From NCBI RefSeq assembly GCF_000519085.1, contig NZ_KI912577.1, positions 3,714,035-3,778,034 of the forward strand: 64,000 nt of DNA, given 5' to 3'. Each line of letters begins with the position of its first letter. Within the stretch, counting starts at the first letter, position 1. A model generated the notes under the pieces. It was not told where the DNA came from. It saw only the letters and a list, made by a program, of their open reading frames with translations, and ran no database searches. Source of the stretch: Methylobacterium sp. 10 (GTDB lineage: Bacteria; Pseudomonadota; Alphaproteobacteria; Rhizobiales; Beijerinckiaceae). Of this stretch, positions 45,181 to 54,128 are shown one piece after another. Both the position numbers and the translations under genes were made by a program.

Positions 45181-45470
45181 GCGACCGGAATCTAGATGCG
45201 CGGGGCAGGGCGGCAAGGGTGGCCTGCAGGAAAATGCAGCGCTCCGCTCAATGGTCGATGAGCGGTCCCGAGCGCGTCGCAAGGCCGTGGGTGCGGAGTG
45301 ACCTGGGAGGTTTGTCCTTTGCTTAAAAACCTAGGGAATAGAGCCTAGGCCTTTATGTCTACGGGCGAAGCTCGTGCCTGTGGATGCACCGCCCTCATGC
45401 TCCGCACCCTGGGCCTATCCGTGCTAGCATTGGTCTCGTCGCGGGCGCGATACGGGACAGCGGAGCGGGA

Positions 45471-47009
45471 ATGACGGTGGGGATCGAGATGGGTTTGAGC
45501 ATGGGTCCGGGCGAAGAGCCCGCCCGGCTCGATCTCGAGGAACTCTTGGCCACCCGACTCCTGGTCCAGGGCAATTCCGGCTCCGGCAAGTCGCATCTCC
45601 TGCGCCGCCTGCTCGAGCAGAGCGCGGGCTCGGTCCAGCAGGTGATCATCGATCCCGAGGGCGATTTCGTCACCCTGGCCGAGGCCTATGGCCATGTGGT
45701 CGTGGACGGCGCCCATGGCGAGGGCGATCTCCAGGCCATCGCGGCGCGGGTGCGCGCGCACCGGGTCTCCGTCGTCCTCACCCTGGAGAGCCTCGACATG
45801 GAGGCGCAGATGCGCGCCGCCGCCGCCTTCCTCGGCGGCCTGTTCGAGGCCGAGCGCAGCCATTGGCACCCCGTCCTCGTGGTCGTCGACGAGGCGCAGA
45901 TCTTTGCCCCCGCCGCTGCCGGCGACGTCTCCGACGAGGCGCGCAAGGCCTCTCTCGGGGCCATGACCAACCTGATGTGCCGCGGCCGCAAGCGCGGGCT
46001 CGCCGGCATCATCGCCACGCAGCGCCTCGCCAAGCTCGCCAAGAACGTGGCGGCCGAGGCCACCAACTTCCTCATGGGCCGCACCTTCCTCGACATCGAC
46101 ATGGCGCGGGCCGCCGACCTCCTCGGCCTCGACCGCCGGGGCGCCGAGCGGTTCCGCGATCTCGCGCGCGGCGAGTTCGTGGCCCTCGGCCCCGCGTTGA
46201 GCCGCCGGCCGCTGGCCCTGCGCATCGGTCCGGTCTCCACCTCGGCGCGCTCGGGTTCGCCCAAGCTCGTGCCGCTTCCCGCCCCCGCCGACGCGGATCT
46301 GCGCGCCCTCATCCTCACCCGTTCGTCCGAGGACGGCCCGGCCTCCTGGGCCCCGGCGCCGCGCACCCCCCCGACGCCCCGCGCGAGCCCGGCCGACCTT
46401 CTGCGCGAACTCAGCGCCTACCGGCCCGAGCCCGTCGAGGCCCCCGCTCCCCTGAGCGAGGAGGATCTGCGCGCCGGCCTCGACGAGGTGCTGCGCGGCA
46501 TCGCCGTCGATCCCGATGCAGGGCGCCAGCCCGTGGCCGTGATCTACCAGGACTTCCTCGTCCGCTGCCGCATGCGCGGGCTCGACGGCGAATCCCTCTC
46601 CCTCGCCGCCTTCCGCCGCCGCCTCGGCGTGGCGCGGGCCGGGTTCGACGGACAGGCCTCCCCGGCCGATGGGGACGGGCGCTGGGATGAGGCGCAGGCC
46701 GCCGCCGCCAACCTGCCCGACGAGGTTCAGGGCCTGTTCCTGCTGCTCGCCCGCGCAGCCCTGGCCGGAGAGCCCTGCCCCGGCGACGAGGCCCTGGCGC
46801 GGGCCATCGGCAGCCGCTCCCCGGGCCGGGCCCGACGGCTCCTCGCCTATGTGGAGACGCGGGGCACCATCGTCTGCCGCACGGATTTTCGCGGCAACCG
46901 CGTCATCGCCCTGCCCATCCTCGGCTGCGAGACCGGGCCGGGCGACCCCAAGGCGATCCTGCCGGGAAGCGTCGAGCCGGAGATGCCGGGCCTGTTCGCG
47001 GCCGAATAG
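45471..47009 (+). CDS. HerA-like DUF87 ATPase
   Basis: 512 residues. An ATPase of the FtsK-HerA group: Walker A GNSGSGKSHLLRRLLEQ (about 34-50), IIDPEGDFVTLAEAYGHVV (DUF87), Walker B VLVVVDEAQIFAP (about 138-150), and a sensor region RGRKRGLAGIIATQRLAKL. The C-terminal part (about 300-500) is acidic with predicted helix-turn-helix-like segments (LSLAAFRRRLGVARAG). No NurA nuclease neighbour, so a DNA-end-resection role cannot be assumed. ATG 45471 chosen. Confidence 0.85.
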   Translation: MTVGIEMGLSMGPGEEPARLDLEELLATRLLVQGNSGSGKSHLLRRLLEQSAGSVQQVIIDPEGDFVTLAEAYGHVVVDGAHGEGDLQAIAARVRAHRVSVVLTLESLDMEAQMRAAAAFLGGLFEAERSHWHPVLVVVDEAQIFAPAAAGDVSDEARKASLGAMTNLMCRGRKRGLAGIIATQRLAKLAKNVAAEATNFLMGRTFLDIDMARAADLLGLDRRGAERFRDLARGEFVALGPALSRRPLALRIGPVSTSARSGSPKLVPLPAPADADLRALILTRSSEDGPASWAPAPRTPPTPRASPADLLRELSAYRPEPVEAPAPLSEEDLRAGLDEVLRGIAVDPDAGRQPVAVIYQDFLVRCRMRGLDGESLSLAAFRRRLGVARAGFDGQASPADGDGRWDEAQAAAANLPDEVQGLFLLLARAALAGEPCPGDEALARAIGSRSPGRARRLLAYVETRGTIVCRTDFRGNRVIALPILGCETGPGDPKAILPGSVEPEMPGLFAAE

Positions 47010-47042
47010 GCCGCGCCCCTCCTGTGAAGGGGCGCGCCGTCG

Positions 47043-48353
47043 TCACACCCGCGCGCGCCCGATCCTCGTCATGCCGAGGAGGTGATAGATCAGGATGGCG
47101 CCGAAGGTGGCGGTGCCGATGCCGCCGAAGGCGAAGGAGCCGAACTTCAGGGTGAGGTCGCCCGCGCCCAGCACCACGGCGACGCCCACGGTGAGGAGGT
47201 TGCGGGCATTGGCGAAGTCCACCCGGTTCTCCACCCAGATCCGCCCGGCGGTGGCCGCGATCAGCCCGAACACCACCACCGAGAGACCGCCGATCACCGG
47301 CACCGGCAGGGTCAGGATCAGCGCCCCGAATTTCGGGCACAGGCCGAACAGGATCGCGGTGAAGCCGGCCACCACGAAGACCAGGGTCGAGTAGATCCGG
47401 GTCATGGCCATGACCCCCATATTCTCCGCATAGGTCGTCACCCCCGTGCCGCCGAGCCCACCCGACAGCATGGTGGCGAGGCCGTCGCCGAGGAAGGCGC
47501 GGGCGATGTAGGGGTCGAGGTTGCGGCTCGTCATCGCGCCGATGGCTTTGATATGGCCGAGATTCTCGGCGATCAGCACCACGAAGACCGGGGCGATGAG
47601 GGCGATCGCCTTGGGGTCGAAGACCGGCGCCACGAAGCCCGGCACGCCGATCCAGGGGGCGGCCATGACGGCGGAGAAATCGATGGGCTTGGCGAGACCG
47701 AACCCGTTGGCGAGGAGGAGATAGAGCAGGTAGGCAACGGCCGCCCCGATCAGGATCGGCAGGCGCCGGGCGAGACCGGGCGCGTAGATGGTGATGACGC
47801 TGACGATGACCACCGTCAGAAGGCCGAACCAGGTGTCGAAGGCGGAGGCCGAGATGATCCGCGTGGCGATCGGCGCGAGGTTGAGGCCGATGGCGGCCAC
47901 CACCGCGCCGGTCACCACCGGGGGCATCACCCGCTCCACCCAGGCATAGCCGACGAGGCCGATGACGGCGCCGACGAGGCCGTAGAGCAGGCCCGCCGCG
48001 ACGATGCCGCCGAGCGCCACGGCGATGTTGGGGTTCGGCCCCGCCCCGGCATAGCCCGTGGCCGCGATCACCACCCCGACGAAGGCCGCCGACGAGCCGA
48101 GATAGCTCGGCACCCGGCCTCCCGTGGCGAGGAAGAAGATCAGCGTTCCGATGCCGGAGAAGAAGATCGCCAGGTTGGGGTCGAACCCCATCAGGATCGG
48201 CATCAGGGCGGTGGCGCCGAACATCGCCACCACGTGCTGGAAGCCGAGGAGCACGGTCTGGCCCGCGGGCAGGCGCTCGTCGGGCATGACGTCCGTGGCC
48301 TCGGACGTCGCATCCTTGGCGCGCCAGACGGGGAAATAGGGTTCGGCTGCCAT
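47043..48353 (-). CDS. rutG: Pyrimidine permease RutG (NCS2 family)
   Basis: 436-residue inner-membrane uracil/thymine transporter with about 12-14 helices. It resembles E. coli RutG closely along its length, from memory: LLGFQHVVAMFGATALMPIL, GGRVPSYLGSSAAFVGVVIA, NPNIAVALGGI, VAENLGHIKAIGAMTSRNLD, GDGLATMLSGGLGGTGVTTYAENMG and FGGIGTATFGAIL. ATG 48353 is chosen. It is separated from rutF by two glycan genes and repeats. Confidence 0.95.
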   Translation of the reverse strand: MAAEPYFPVWRAKDATSEATDVMPDERLPAGQTVLLGFQHVVAMFGATALMPILMGFDPNLAIFFSGIGTLIFFLATGGRVPSYLGSSAAFVGVVIAATGYAGAGPNPNIAVALGGIVAAGLLYGLVGAVIGLVGYAWVERVMPPVVTGAVVAAIGLNLAPIATRIISASAFDTWFGLLTVVIVSVITIYAPGLARRLPILIGAAVAYLLYLLLANGFGLAKPIDFSAVMAAPWIGVPGFVAPVFDPKAIALIAPVFVVLIAENLGHIKAIGAMTSRNLDPYIARAFLGDGLATMLSGGLGGTGVTTYAENMGVMAMTRIYSTLVFVVAGFTAILFGLCPKFGALILTLPVPVIGGLSVVVFGLIAATAGRIWVENRVDFANARNLLTVGVAVVLGAGDLTLKFGSFAFGGIGTATFGAILIYHLLGMTRIGRARV

Positions 48354-48458
48354 GATCGCGTCGTCTCCGGACGGTGGGGGGCGCGTAATGCACATCGCGT
48401 GATGCAAGGAGCGTGGCAGCCGCATCCCATGGAGCGGCGCGGCGCTTCGGGACAATGT

Positions 48459-48566
48459 CCTGAGCAGGTTCGCATTGGCGAGCCAACGCTTTACCTCGCT
48501 TAGGTCTTTGGCGTGTCGCAGGTTTGAGGACGCAAAACCGGCAACCACTTTTGCGAAACCTGCTTG
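48459..48566 (-). repeat. Dispersed repeat R1, copy C
   Basis: Minus-strand copy of R1: AAGCAGGTTTCGCAAAAGTGG at the right edge and GCGAACCTGCTCAGG at the left edge, including the GCGTTGGC/GCCAATGC palindrome. It touches R2 copy 2, so the 310-bp gap between rutG and the ligase gene is mostly repeat. Confidence 0.85.
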
Positions 48567-48664
48567 GAGCGCTCTCCGCCGAAGTGGATGCGGTTCGGCG
48601 AAAAAGAGTGCGGCAAGACAAGGCCTAGAGATGTGTCCCGACCCAATTTGGTCGGGCGCAGCTT
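48567..48664 (-). repeat. Dispersed repeat R2, copy 2
   Basis: About 98 bp. On the minus strand it runs AAGCTGCGCCCGACC, CTCTTTTTCGCCGAACCG, CATCCACTTCGGCGGAGAG, and matches copy 1 at 35065-35163. It starts directly at the stop codon (TAA) of the ligase-like gene and abuts R1 copy C. Confidence 0.85.
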
Positions 48665-49866
48665 TAGGCCGACCCGGTCGCGGCCTCCTCCGACCGCCCC
48701 GCCAAGGCGAAGGCGATGGGCAGCCAGAGGAAGAAGAAATGCATGTTCACGAACGAGAACGGGTTGGGAAGGTCCGATCCCATATAGCCGAAGCTGAAGA
48801 TCAGCGCGGCGGCGCAGAACGTCGAGAGCCCTCCGTCGACGGTCGCGAGGTGACGGCAATAGACGAAGCTCATCGCCAGAACAGCCACCAATGCCGGAAC
48901 GCCGAAATACATCGCCGTGCCGAACAGGCCGTTATGGGCGTGGTTGAAGAGCGAATCGGCAAAGCGGAAGACGGGTGTGAAACCGAGCAGCGGCCGCTGC
49001 GAGATATGCTCGAACACCCAGTTCCAGATCTGCTGGCGGCTGGAGGGGCGGCAGAAATTCGACTGGTCGACGCAGAGCATCGCTCTCAGCCAGGGCTCGA
49101 TCACGATCAGCGCCGTGGTGAGACTCCAGGCCAGGAGGGCCACCGCCAAGAGGCGCCCGCCGGTGAGACGCCAACCGCCCGGACGCCATGGCAGCCGCAT
49201 CGCCGCCAGGGCGACGATTGTCGCGAGGATGGGTCCGCGGCTCTGGGTCATGGCCACGGCCGCGACGATCGGCAGCGCGGCCAGGGCGACGAGCCCGATC
49301 GTCGCGCGGGTCGCCGGGCGTGACCGGTCGCCGAGGAGGGCGACGATGCCGATCAGGGCGATGCAGAGGCCGCCGGCTCCCGGGATGGAGTTGGACGGCC
49401 GGCCCAGCGGCACGAGCCTGTCCGCGAAGGAGAGGCCCCCGCCGAAATGCAGGACGAGCGTCAGGAGGGCGCTGAGGCTGGCGACGGCGAAGAGCGCGCT
49501 CAGGATGAAGCGGAGGCCGCAGCAGGCGAGCAGGCGTCGTCCCGCCAGGAGGGCGACGGCCAGGAGTGCGAAATTCGCCACCGCATCGCTCGCCGGTCCC
49601 AGGGGGACGCGGTTGACGAGAAGGCCGAGCACCGTCCAGGCGGCAAAACCCGCGAGCGCGGCGAGCCCCCATTCCAGGGCGCGCGGCAGGCGTTCGCGCA
49701 GAAGCGTCGGGTCGCTCACGGCGATGGCGGCGAGCCCCGCGATCATCAGCTTGGCCGAGAGGTTCTTGGCGATGAAATAGGCGGAGACCAGCAGCAGAAG
49801 GTAGCCGGCCACGCAGAGGGCGTTCCGCCCCGCGAGGCCGCGTGCCGAGGTGTCCGGGATCGTCAT
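48664..49866 (-). CDS. O-antigen ligase/polymerase-like membrane protein
   Basis: 400 residues with about ten hydrophobic helices and a large periplasmic loop. AVAMTQSRGPILATIVALAA and RQQIWNWVFEHISQRPLLGFTPVF, followed by SLFNHAHNGLFGTAMYFG, match the Wzy/WaaL O-antigen ligase domain with its conserved His. It may join glycan to lipid or export a surface polymer. It follows a GT61 gene by 3 bp and interrupts the rut cluster. The TAA stop coincides with the repeat edge. Confidence 0.85.
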   Translation of the reverse strand: MTIPDTSARGLAGRNALCVAGYLLLLVSAYFIAKNLSAKLMIAGLAAIAVSDPTLLRERLPRALEWGLAALAGFAAWTVLGLLVNRVPLGPASDAVANFALLAVALLAGRRLLACCGLRFILSALFAVASLSALLTLVLHFGGGLSFADRLVPLGRPSNSIPGAGGLCIALIGIVALLGDRSRPATRATIGLVALAALPIVAAVAMTQSRGPILATIVALAAMRLPWRPGGWRLTGGRLLAVALLAWSLTTALIVIEPWLRAMLCVDQSNFCRPSSRQQIWNWVFEHISQRPLLGFTPVFRFADSLFNHAHNGLFGTAMYFGVPALVAVLAMSFVYCRHLATVDGGLSTFCAAALIFSFGYMGSDLPNPFSFVNMHFFFLWLPIAFALAGRSEEAATGSA

Positions 49867-49869
49867 GCG

Positions 49870-51078
49870 TCAGGCCCCGGCATGGAGTCTCGGTGCAGGC
49901 TCCACGGCGCGGAAGATGGCCTCCGCCGTTGCCGCGGGATTGATCGCGAAGGATTGCCGGGTGCCCTCCGGGCCGCCCAGGATCGGCACGTAGCCGGCCC
50001 CGCCCTCACTCGCCCAGTGAAGCACGGTGCTCTTGCGGGAGGTCGAGGCCATCAACTCGACGACGGTGGCGCCGGGCTTGCAGAAGATCGTGTTGGCCAG
50101 GGCGGCGCCATGCACGGCGGCCACGACGTCGGCCCCCGATATCGCCGCCATCTGTTCGGCATGGTTGCCCCATCCCGGCTCGAAGATGCGGAAGCCCGCG
50201 CGTTCCAGCCGCTCGACCAGCGCGTCCTCGCCCTCCACGACACGCAGGCGCTGGTTGCGGCGCCGGAGATAGAGCTTCGAGGCCGGCGGCGTGACCGGAT
50301 GCCCCCGATAGGCCGCGCGGAAGATGGCCCGTGCCGTATCCAGCGCCTGGGGAACGCCGAAGATCCGTTCGATATTGGGGCAATGGCTCCGGGCATAGAC
50401 ATAGCGCTCCGCGACCACATGGTCCGTCGCCTTGAGCACGAGCTGCCGGATCGGATAGCCGAGCGCCTTCAGCCCATTGAGGAAGGCGGTGACGAGGGGC
50501 GGATGCGAGGCGGTGACGAACACCGTCTCCTCCCGCTTGTCGAGGGCGCCGACGCGCACCGCCTCGCAGATCGGCATCAGCACGTCGGTGAGGAGATGGC
50601 CGTAATGGAAGACGGGCGGGATCGCCAGGCAGCGCTCCCTCAGGACGACCTTTCTGAAGCCGATCGGGGCGGGATGGCAGAAAGCCCAGCGCGCCTGGCC
50701 CCGCTGGCCGAGGGAGACCTGGCGGCCCGTGTCGAAATCGGCGGGGATCACGGTGTGGCCGGGAATCAGGACGCCGCCGATCCCGGCGATCATCGTGCGG
50801 GTGGTGTCCTCCGTGCAGGCCGTCTCCAGCCCGTTCATCACATCGGCGTTGTGGCGCATGACGATGGCCCGTGCCGCGTCGTACCCCGGGGCGTAGAGGC
50901 GATGCCTCCGGGTCTCGTCGCTGATCACCTGTGCGCGGTCGGCTGGCCAGGCGAAATCCGGGAAGTAACCCGTGCTCCGCCGCAGGGCCGGATGCCAGCC
51001 CAGCAGGGCGGTGCTGAAGGCCGAGGCATAGGGCTTCAGATCGAACAGGCGTTCGAGGAAGGTATGGTGCCGAGCCAA
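49870..51078 (-). CDS. GT61 family glycosyltransferase
   Basis: About 402 residues with DUF563/GT61 features: FHYGHLLTDVLMPICEAVRV, KLYLRRRNQRLRVVEGEDAL, GADVVAAVHGAALANTIFCKPGATVVEL (nucleotide-sugar binding). No N-terminal signal. TTG 51078 with GGGGGA upstream is preferred; TTG 51147 is the other candidate. No good ATG exists near the start. It forms a pair with the O-antigen ligase-like gene. Confidence 0.8.
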   Translation of the reverse strand: MARHHTFLERLFDLKPYASAFSTALLGWHPALRRSTGYFPDFAWPADRAQVISDETRRHRLYAPGYDAARAIVMRHNADVMNGLETACTEDTTRTMIAGIGGVLIPGHTVIPADFDTGRQVSLGQRGQARWAFCHPAPIGFRKVVLRERCLAIPPVFHYGHLLTDVLMPICEAVRVGALDKREETVFVTASHPPLVTAFLNGLKALGYPIRQLVLKATDHVVAERYVYARSHCPNIERIFGVPQALDTARAIFRAAYRGHPVTPPASKLYLRRRNQRLRVVEGEDALVERLERAGFRIFEPGWGNHAEQMAAISGADVVAAVHGAALANTIFCKPGATVVELMASTSRKSTVLHWASEGGAGYVPILGGPEGTRQSFAINPAATAEAIFRAVEPAPRLHAGA

Positions 51079-51390
51079 GCAGGTCCCCCACGAAATCGCA
51101 CGCTCGACCCTACGGCACCATCGGTGAAGAACGCCGAAACGACACAACCGCTTCTACGGTCTCGCCCCGTATCTGGGTCGGAACGTGTATTTCGAATGCC
51201 CGATGCAAATGGAGAGCTTGGCGCACCCGGTCGAACCCGGTTCTCCGGTCCGATGCCGTGGAGCGGGACAAGTCCGCCGCCGTTCAATGGCTCTGCGGTA
51301 AGCAGCCCCGGTGGATAAATCAACAGCCGCCTGCTCATCGAACTCGCGCCCGCGAACGGCCGGAAGGGCCGCATCGTTCGGTGCGCGGCG
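51079..51390. other. Intergenic stretch upstream of the GT61 gene
   Basis: About 310 bp between the GT61 start and the rutF stop. It should hold the GT61 promoter. A sequence GGTTCGA-like on the minus strand near 51225 resembles a T-arm but no acceptor stem closes, so no tRNA is called. No other feature seen. Confidence 0.5.
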
Positions 51391-51948
51391 TCAGAGCGCC
51401 CCCAGCAGGCCGTCCGCCTTCCGGGCGGACGCGGGTGACACCGGCGATGACACGGGCACGGTGTGATAGCGCCGGCCGGCATAGACGAGGCCCTGTCCGA
51501 TACCGAGCTCCGCCAGATCCACCACCTCACAGAACAGCACGTCGTGGCTGCCGACGGCGTGGCGCGCGACGATGCGGCAATCGAAGGCGGCGAGCGCTCC
51601 CTCCAGCACCGGCGCCCCGGTGGTGAGTTCGCCCCACGCCCCGGCGGCGAAGCGCTCGTCCATGGGGGTGCGGCCCCCGAACGCGCCCGCGATGCCGGCC
51701 TGCTCGCCCGACAGGGTGTTCACGCACAGGACCGCGTTGGCGCTCACCGCCGCATAGGCCGACGAGGTGCGGTTGATGCAGACGAGAAGAGTCGGCGGCG
51801 CGTCGCTGACGCTGCAGACGGAGGAGGCGGTGAAGCCCGCCCGTCCCCCCGGTCCATCGGTGGTGACGAGATGGACCGAGCTGGCCAGATGCGACATCGC
51901 CTCGCGGAAGGCACCGGCTTCGACCGGGGGCATCGTCGTCTCGGTCAT
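51391..51948 (-). CDS. rutF: FMN reductase RutF
   Basis: Supplies reduced FMN to the RutA monooxygenase. 185-residue flavin-reductase fold: [32 protein letters not shown] split as [10 protein letters not shown] and [35 protein letters not shown]-like [15 protein letters not shown] and [15 protein letters not shown] 51948 chosen. Last gene of the rutABCDF run; repeat R1 copy D separates it from rutD. Confidence 0.93.
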   Translation of the reverse strand: MTETTMPPVEAGAFREAMSHLASSVHLVTTDGPGGRAGFTASSVCSVSDAPPTLLVCINRTSSAYAAVSANAVLCVNTLSGEQAGIAGAFGGRTPMDERFAAGAWGELTTGAPVLEGALAAFDCRIVARHAVGSHDVLFCEVVDLAELGIGQGLVYAGRRYHTVPVSSPVSPASARKADGLLGAL

Positions 51949-51965
51949 GGCCGGGGCTTTCCTCT

Positions 51966-52073
51966 CAGCAGGTCTAGCAAAAGTGGTCACCGATTTTGCG
52001 CCTCAAAACCTGCGACGCTTCAGAGGCCTCAGCGAGGTGAAGCGTTGGCTTGCCAATGCGAACCTGCTCAGGG
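51966..52073 (+). repeat. Dispersed repeat R1, copy D
   Basis: Starts CAGCAGGTCTAGCAAAAGTGG and ends GCGAACCTGCTCAGG, with GCGTTGGCTTGCCAATGC. It fills the rutF-rutD gap and overlaps the last 6 bp of rutD, so the rutD stop TGA lies in the repeat. Confidence 0.85.
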
Positions 52074-52847
52074 TCGGTCGAGAAAGGCGAGGAGGGCGCG
52101 GTTGAACGCCTCCGCCCGTGTCACGCTATGGGCGTGGCCGCCGCTCTTGGCCAGATCAAGCCTGGCATCGGCCAGGCCCGCAGCGAGGCGTTCAGAACAC
52201 AGATAGGGCACCAGCACGTCGTCTTCCGCCGCCATCACCAGAGTTTCGTGCGGAATGTCGGCAAGATGATCGCTGAGATCGAAGGCCTCAAGCGCCGCGA
52301 TCCGCCGGAACGTGTTCTCGGGCCCGGGGAAATGCGCCAGGGCATGGGCCTCGTCCGCCGCGACGCGCTCCGCATTGAGCGACAGCCAGGGGGCGGGGTA
52401 GAGGAAGATGGCCTGCGCTGCCACGTAGGCCTCCGGTCCGGCATGGGTCAGCAGCGCCTTGCGGGTGGCAAAGCAGCGCTTCGTCGCCGAGTCGGCCCTG
52501 TCCCAGCCGTTGACGACCACGAGGCGCCCGACCCGGTCGGGATTGGTACGGGCGAGCTCGAGGCCGACCAGGCCGCCCAGCGCATGCCCGACGATGTCGG
52601 CGGTGGCGATGCCGAGCTCGTCCAGCACTCCGAGCGCGTCGCGGGCCATCGCCGCGATGTCGTGGCCCTCCTCCAGGGCATCGGGCGAGCGCCCGGTGCC
52701 GCGATGGTCGTACCCCACCACCCGGAAGCGCTCGGCCAAAGCCGGGATCTGCGGCGCGAAATAGCCGCAGGAGCCGCCGAGACCCGGCGAGAGCAGGATG
52801 GTGTGCGCTCCGGCCCCGTGGACCTCGTGGTGGATGGCAGCGCTCAC
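52068..52847 (-). CDS. rutD: Aminoacrylate hydrolase RutD
   Basis: 259-residue alpha/beta hydrolase that speeds aminoacrylate breakdown to malonic semialdehyde in the Rut pathway: [49 protein letters not shown] and [16 protein letters not shown]. The elbow reads GHALGG, with Ala in place of the usual nucleophile Ser; I recall Rut pathway members also lacking it, which I cannot check. GTG 52847 overlaps the rutC stop (GTGA). Confidence 0.92.
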   Translation of the reverse strand: MSAAIHHEVHGAGAHTILLSPGLGGSCGYFAPQIPALAERFRVVGYDHRGTGRSPDALEEGHDIAAMARDALGVLDELGIATADIVGHALGGLVGLELARTNPDRVGRLVVVNGWDRADSATKRCFATRKALLTHAGPEAYVAAQAIFLYPAPWLSLNAERVAADEAHALAHFPGPENTFRRIAALEAFDLSDHLADIPHETLVMAAEDDVLVPYLCSERLAAGLADARLDLAKSGGHAHSVTRAEAFNRALLAFLDRP

Positions 52848-53233
52848 GGCTTGCCCACATGCGCGATGGAGGCGATCTCCACGAGGGCGTCGGGCTTCAC
52901 CAGGCCGCACTGGATGCAGTAGCGCGCTGGCTTCTCGCCGGGGAAGTAGGTGGCATAGACCGCGTTGATCGCGGCGTAATCGGCCCAGTCCTTCAGGAAG
53001 ATGTGATTGAAGGTGACGTCGTCCATGGTGCCGCCGGCCGCCGTGACGACGCCCTCGATCGTCTCCAGTACGTGGCGGGTCTGGGCGCCCGCATCGCCCA
53101 CATGGACGACGTTGGCATCGGCATCCAGCGGCAGGGTGCCGGAGACGTAGAGTACGCCGTCGGCGAGGGCGCCCGGCACGTAGGGGGCGAGCGGCTTGCC
53201 GGTGCCGGGAGGAATGATCACGGTCTTGGGCAT
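52844..53233 (-). CDS. rutC: Aminoacrylate deaminase RutC
   Basis: 129-residue RidA/YjgF-family protein, expected to deaminate 3-aminoacrylate. [54 protein letters not shown] and [20 protein letters not shown] with the conserved Arg and Cys-Gln of the family. ATG 53233 chosen. A 163-bp gap with a palindrome separates it from rutB. Confidence 0.95.
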   Translation of the reverse strand: MPKTVIIPPGTGKPLAPYVPGALADGVLYVSGTLPLDADANVVHVGDAGAQTRHVLETIEGVVTAAGGTMDDVTFNHIFLKDWADYAAINAVYATYFPGEKPARYCIQCGLVKPDALVEIASIAHVGKP

Positions 53234-53306
53234 GGTTCGCAGTGCTCCCGTTCGTTCGATCGTCGAAATGGCTGTCTTCGTTGTTTTTGTCGTCTTGCCC
53301 GCCCGT

Positions 53307-53383
53307 GACCTCATCCTGAGGTGCCGCAGCGTAGCGGAGGCCTCCTTCGAGGCCCGCTGACGCGGGCACCTCAGGATGAGGTC
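53307..53383. repeat. 77-bp palindrome between rutB and rutC
   Basis: Perfect 19-bp inverted arms GACCTCATCCTGAGGTGCC (53307-53325) and 53365-53383 enclose a 39-bp spacer with its own hairpin (GGCCTCCTTCGAGGCC). It shares the CTCATCCTGAGG core with the 6034-6088 palindrome. It lies inside the rut operon and might act as a mRNA stabilising or terminating element. Confidence 0.85.
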
Positions 53384-53396
53384 GCGAGGGGGGATG

Positions 53397-54128
53397 TCAC
53401 TCCGCCGCCGCGGCGTCCCGCTCGCCCAAGGCTGCTTCGAAACTCGCCACGTCCGAGACCCAGCCGAAGAAGGTCTCGATATTGGCGAGCGCTCCCACCT
53501 GGAGGCTGTCCGGTCCCGCCTGATGCGTCGCGTCGGCGAGGACGATGCCGAAATATTCGAGGAAGAATCCGTCGCGCAGGGTCGATTCCACGCAGACGTT
53601 GGTGGCGATGCCGGCGAAGACCAGGGTGCGGATGCCGGCCGAGCGCAGCAGGCTGTCGAGCTGGGTGTTGTAGAAGCCGCTGTAGCGCGGTTTGGGCAGC
53701 ACGATGTCGTCGGGCTCGGGCTTCAGCGCATCCACCAGGGCGTAGTCCCAGGTTCCCTTGGCGAGCAGCCGCTCGTTCATCTCGGGGCGGCTGCGCATGG
53801 TCTTGAGGGCGTTGGACTTGTGCCAGTTCGGTGAGCCCGGCCCTCCGGCCTCGACATAGTCCGGGTCCCAGCCGTTCTGGAACCAGACGATCCTGATCCC
53901 GGCCTTGCGCGCGGCGGCGACGGCCATCGCGATCTTCTCGATCACCGGCCCGGTCGCCGAGACGTCGAACCCGGCGAGATCGAGGTAGCCGCCCTTCGTG
54001 GCATAGGCGTTCTGCATGTCGACGACGATGAGGGCCGTGGCCTCGGCATCGAAGGCGATGGGCTCGGGCCGGGCGGGGAGGGTGATGCCGCCATGGCGCC
54101 CGGCCGGATCGTGATAGCCGGCGACCAT
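53397..54128 (-). CDS. rutB: Ureidoacrylate amidohydrolase RutB
   Basis: Hydrolyses ureidoacrylate to aminoacrylate plus carbamate. 243-residue isochorismatase-fold hydrolase: [19 protein letters not shown] (catalytic Asp), [38 protein letters not shown] (Lys) and [19 protein letters not shown] with nucleophile Cys. ATG 54128 overlaps the rutA stop (ATGA). Confidence 0.95.
   Translation of the reverse strand: MVAGYHDPAGRHGGITLPARPEPIAFDAEATALIVVDMQNAYATKGGYLDLAGFDVSATGPVIEKIAMAVAAARKAGIRIVWFQNGWDPDYVEAGGPGSPNWHKSNALKTMRSRPEMNERLLAKGTWDYALVDALKPEPDDIVLPKPRYSGFYNTQLDSLLRSAGIRTLVFAGIATNVCVESTLRDGFFLEYFGIVLADATHQAGPDSLQVGALANIETFFGWVSDVASFEAALGERDAAAAE

Noticed and set aside
47082-48503. 473-codon open frame antisense to rutG
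   Set aside because: Low-complexity charged translation and opposite a well-supported permease gene.
51205-51260. tRNA-like T-arm (GGGTTCGACC on the minus strand)
   Set aside because: No matching acceptor stem or D-arm at the right distance.
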